Shown: piece by piece, positions 63,738-64,000 of the stretch
Layout: each line of letters begins with the position of its first letter
Numbering within the stretch: the stretch's first letter is position 1
Assembly: GCF_013523055.1 (NCBI RefSeq)
Contig: NZ_JAAMQM010000013.1
Location: forward strand, 1 to 64,000
Source of the DNA: Pseudomonas capeferrum
GTDB lineage: Bacteria > Pseudomonadota > Gammaproteobacteria > Pseudomonadales > Pseudomonadaceae
Length of the DNA stretch: 64,000 nucleotides
Direction of reading: 5' to 3'
Notes under the pieces: generated by a model
Seen by the model: the letters and a program-made list of their open reading frames with translations, nothing else
Told to the model about the DNA's origin: nothing
Database searches by the model: none
Program-made: the position numbers and the translations under genes

Positions 63738-64000
63738 ATGACCTGTTACAGCCTCGGCGGGATCACCCCGGTCATCGACCCCAGTGCCTATGTCCACCCC
63801 TCAGCCATCCTGATCGGCGACGTGATCGTGGGCCCCGACTGCTACGTCGGCCCATTGGCCAGCCTGCGCGGCGACTTCGGCAGGATCGTTCTCGAACAGG
63901 GCGCCAACCTTCAGGACACCTGTGTGATGCATGGCTTCCCGGACAGCGATACGGTGATCGAACGCAACGGTCATGTCGGCCACGGCGCCGTACTGCATGG
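63738..64000 (+). CDS. paaY: PaaY, gamma-carbonic-anhydrase-like protein (5' part)
   Basis: The first 87 codons of a left-handed beta-helix protein: [20 protein letters not shown], then [20 protein letters not shown] and [20 protein letters not shown] with hexapeptide repeats. Histidines in CVMHGF and [11 protein letters not shown] are the expected metal ligands. PaaY is a thioesterase that removes inhibitory ring-CoA by-products. The frame is open to the window edge, so the C-terminus is not seen. GGAGCTCACC precedes the ATG. Divergent from the paaF operon. Confidence 0.92.
   Translation, partial: MTCYSLGGITPVIDPSAYVHPSAILIGDVIVGPDCYVGPLASLRGDFGRIVLEQGANLQDTCVMHGFPDSDTVIERNGHVGHGAVLH

Overview
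The window is GC-rich bacterial chromosome that reads as a Pseudomonas of the putida/fluorescens lineages. The reasons are the split phenylacetate (paa/pha) catabolon with its own OprD porin and acetate-type symporter, several OprD-family porins, many GCGGGC-type REP palindromes between genes, a 533-residue LOV hybrid histidine kinase and a PaoABC-type aldehyde oxidoreductase. Almost all genes can be named to family level. I saw no tRNA, rRNA, insertion sequence, phage gene or CRISPR array.

Layout. 346-1390: wreck of a GlxA-type AraC regulator. 1599-7025 (minus): a compact operon for a stressosome-type switch, RsbR-RsbS-RsbT, followed by an RsbT-like ATPase fused to a SpoIIE/PP2C phosphatase, a histidine kinase and a REC-PAS-HK-REC hybrid kinase. 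7387-18286: housekeeping and accessory genes (GST, amidase, phosphoesterase, PepSY and DUF2945 small proteins, the carboxy(nor)spermidine pair, a KGG stress protein, VOC and GNAT proteins) plus an internally deleted methyltransferase. 18287-22568: a UvrA2-type ABC ATPase convergent with a LOV photoreceptor kinase. 22773-26673: PaoABC molybdoenzyme. 26881-27534: decayed serine protease. 27729-28735: a cluster of REP elements containing about four tandem copies of a 173-bp unit. 28915-35459: DUF72, diguanylate cyclase, matrixin-like protease, RNase Z, LysR remnant, a hypothetical protein and pirin.

From 35561 the window is catabolic. A LuxR-type regulator is divergent from a plus-strand operon (36565-44356) of reductase, Rieske oxygenase, carboxymuconolactone-decarboxylase-like protein, beta-hydroxyacid dehydrogenase, TRAP transporter (P-Q-M) and OprD porin. 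It looks like a complete uptake and degradation unit for an unidentified, probably carboxylated aromatic. Facing it are a minus-strand outer-membrane protein and a PQQ quinohemoprotein alcohol dehydrogenase.

47849-64000 is the phenylacetate pathway: ring cleavage enzyme PaaZ, porin, symporter and DUF485 protein; the epoxidase PaaABCDE; then CoA ligase PaaK and the beta-oxidation genes PaaJ-I-H-G-F, with PaaY starting divergently and running off the window. PaaK activates phenylacetate, PaaABCE epoxidises the ring, PaaG isomerises, PaaZ opens the ring and PaaF, PaaH and PaaJ give acetyl-CoA and succinyl-CoA. In this sequence paaF carries a one-base frameshift. A shared octamer related to GCGATACA lies upstream of paaA, paaF and paaY and is a candidate operator.
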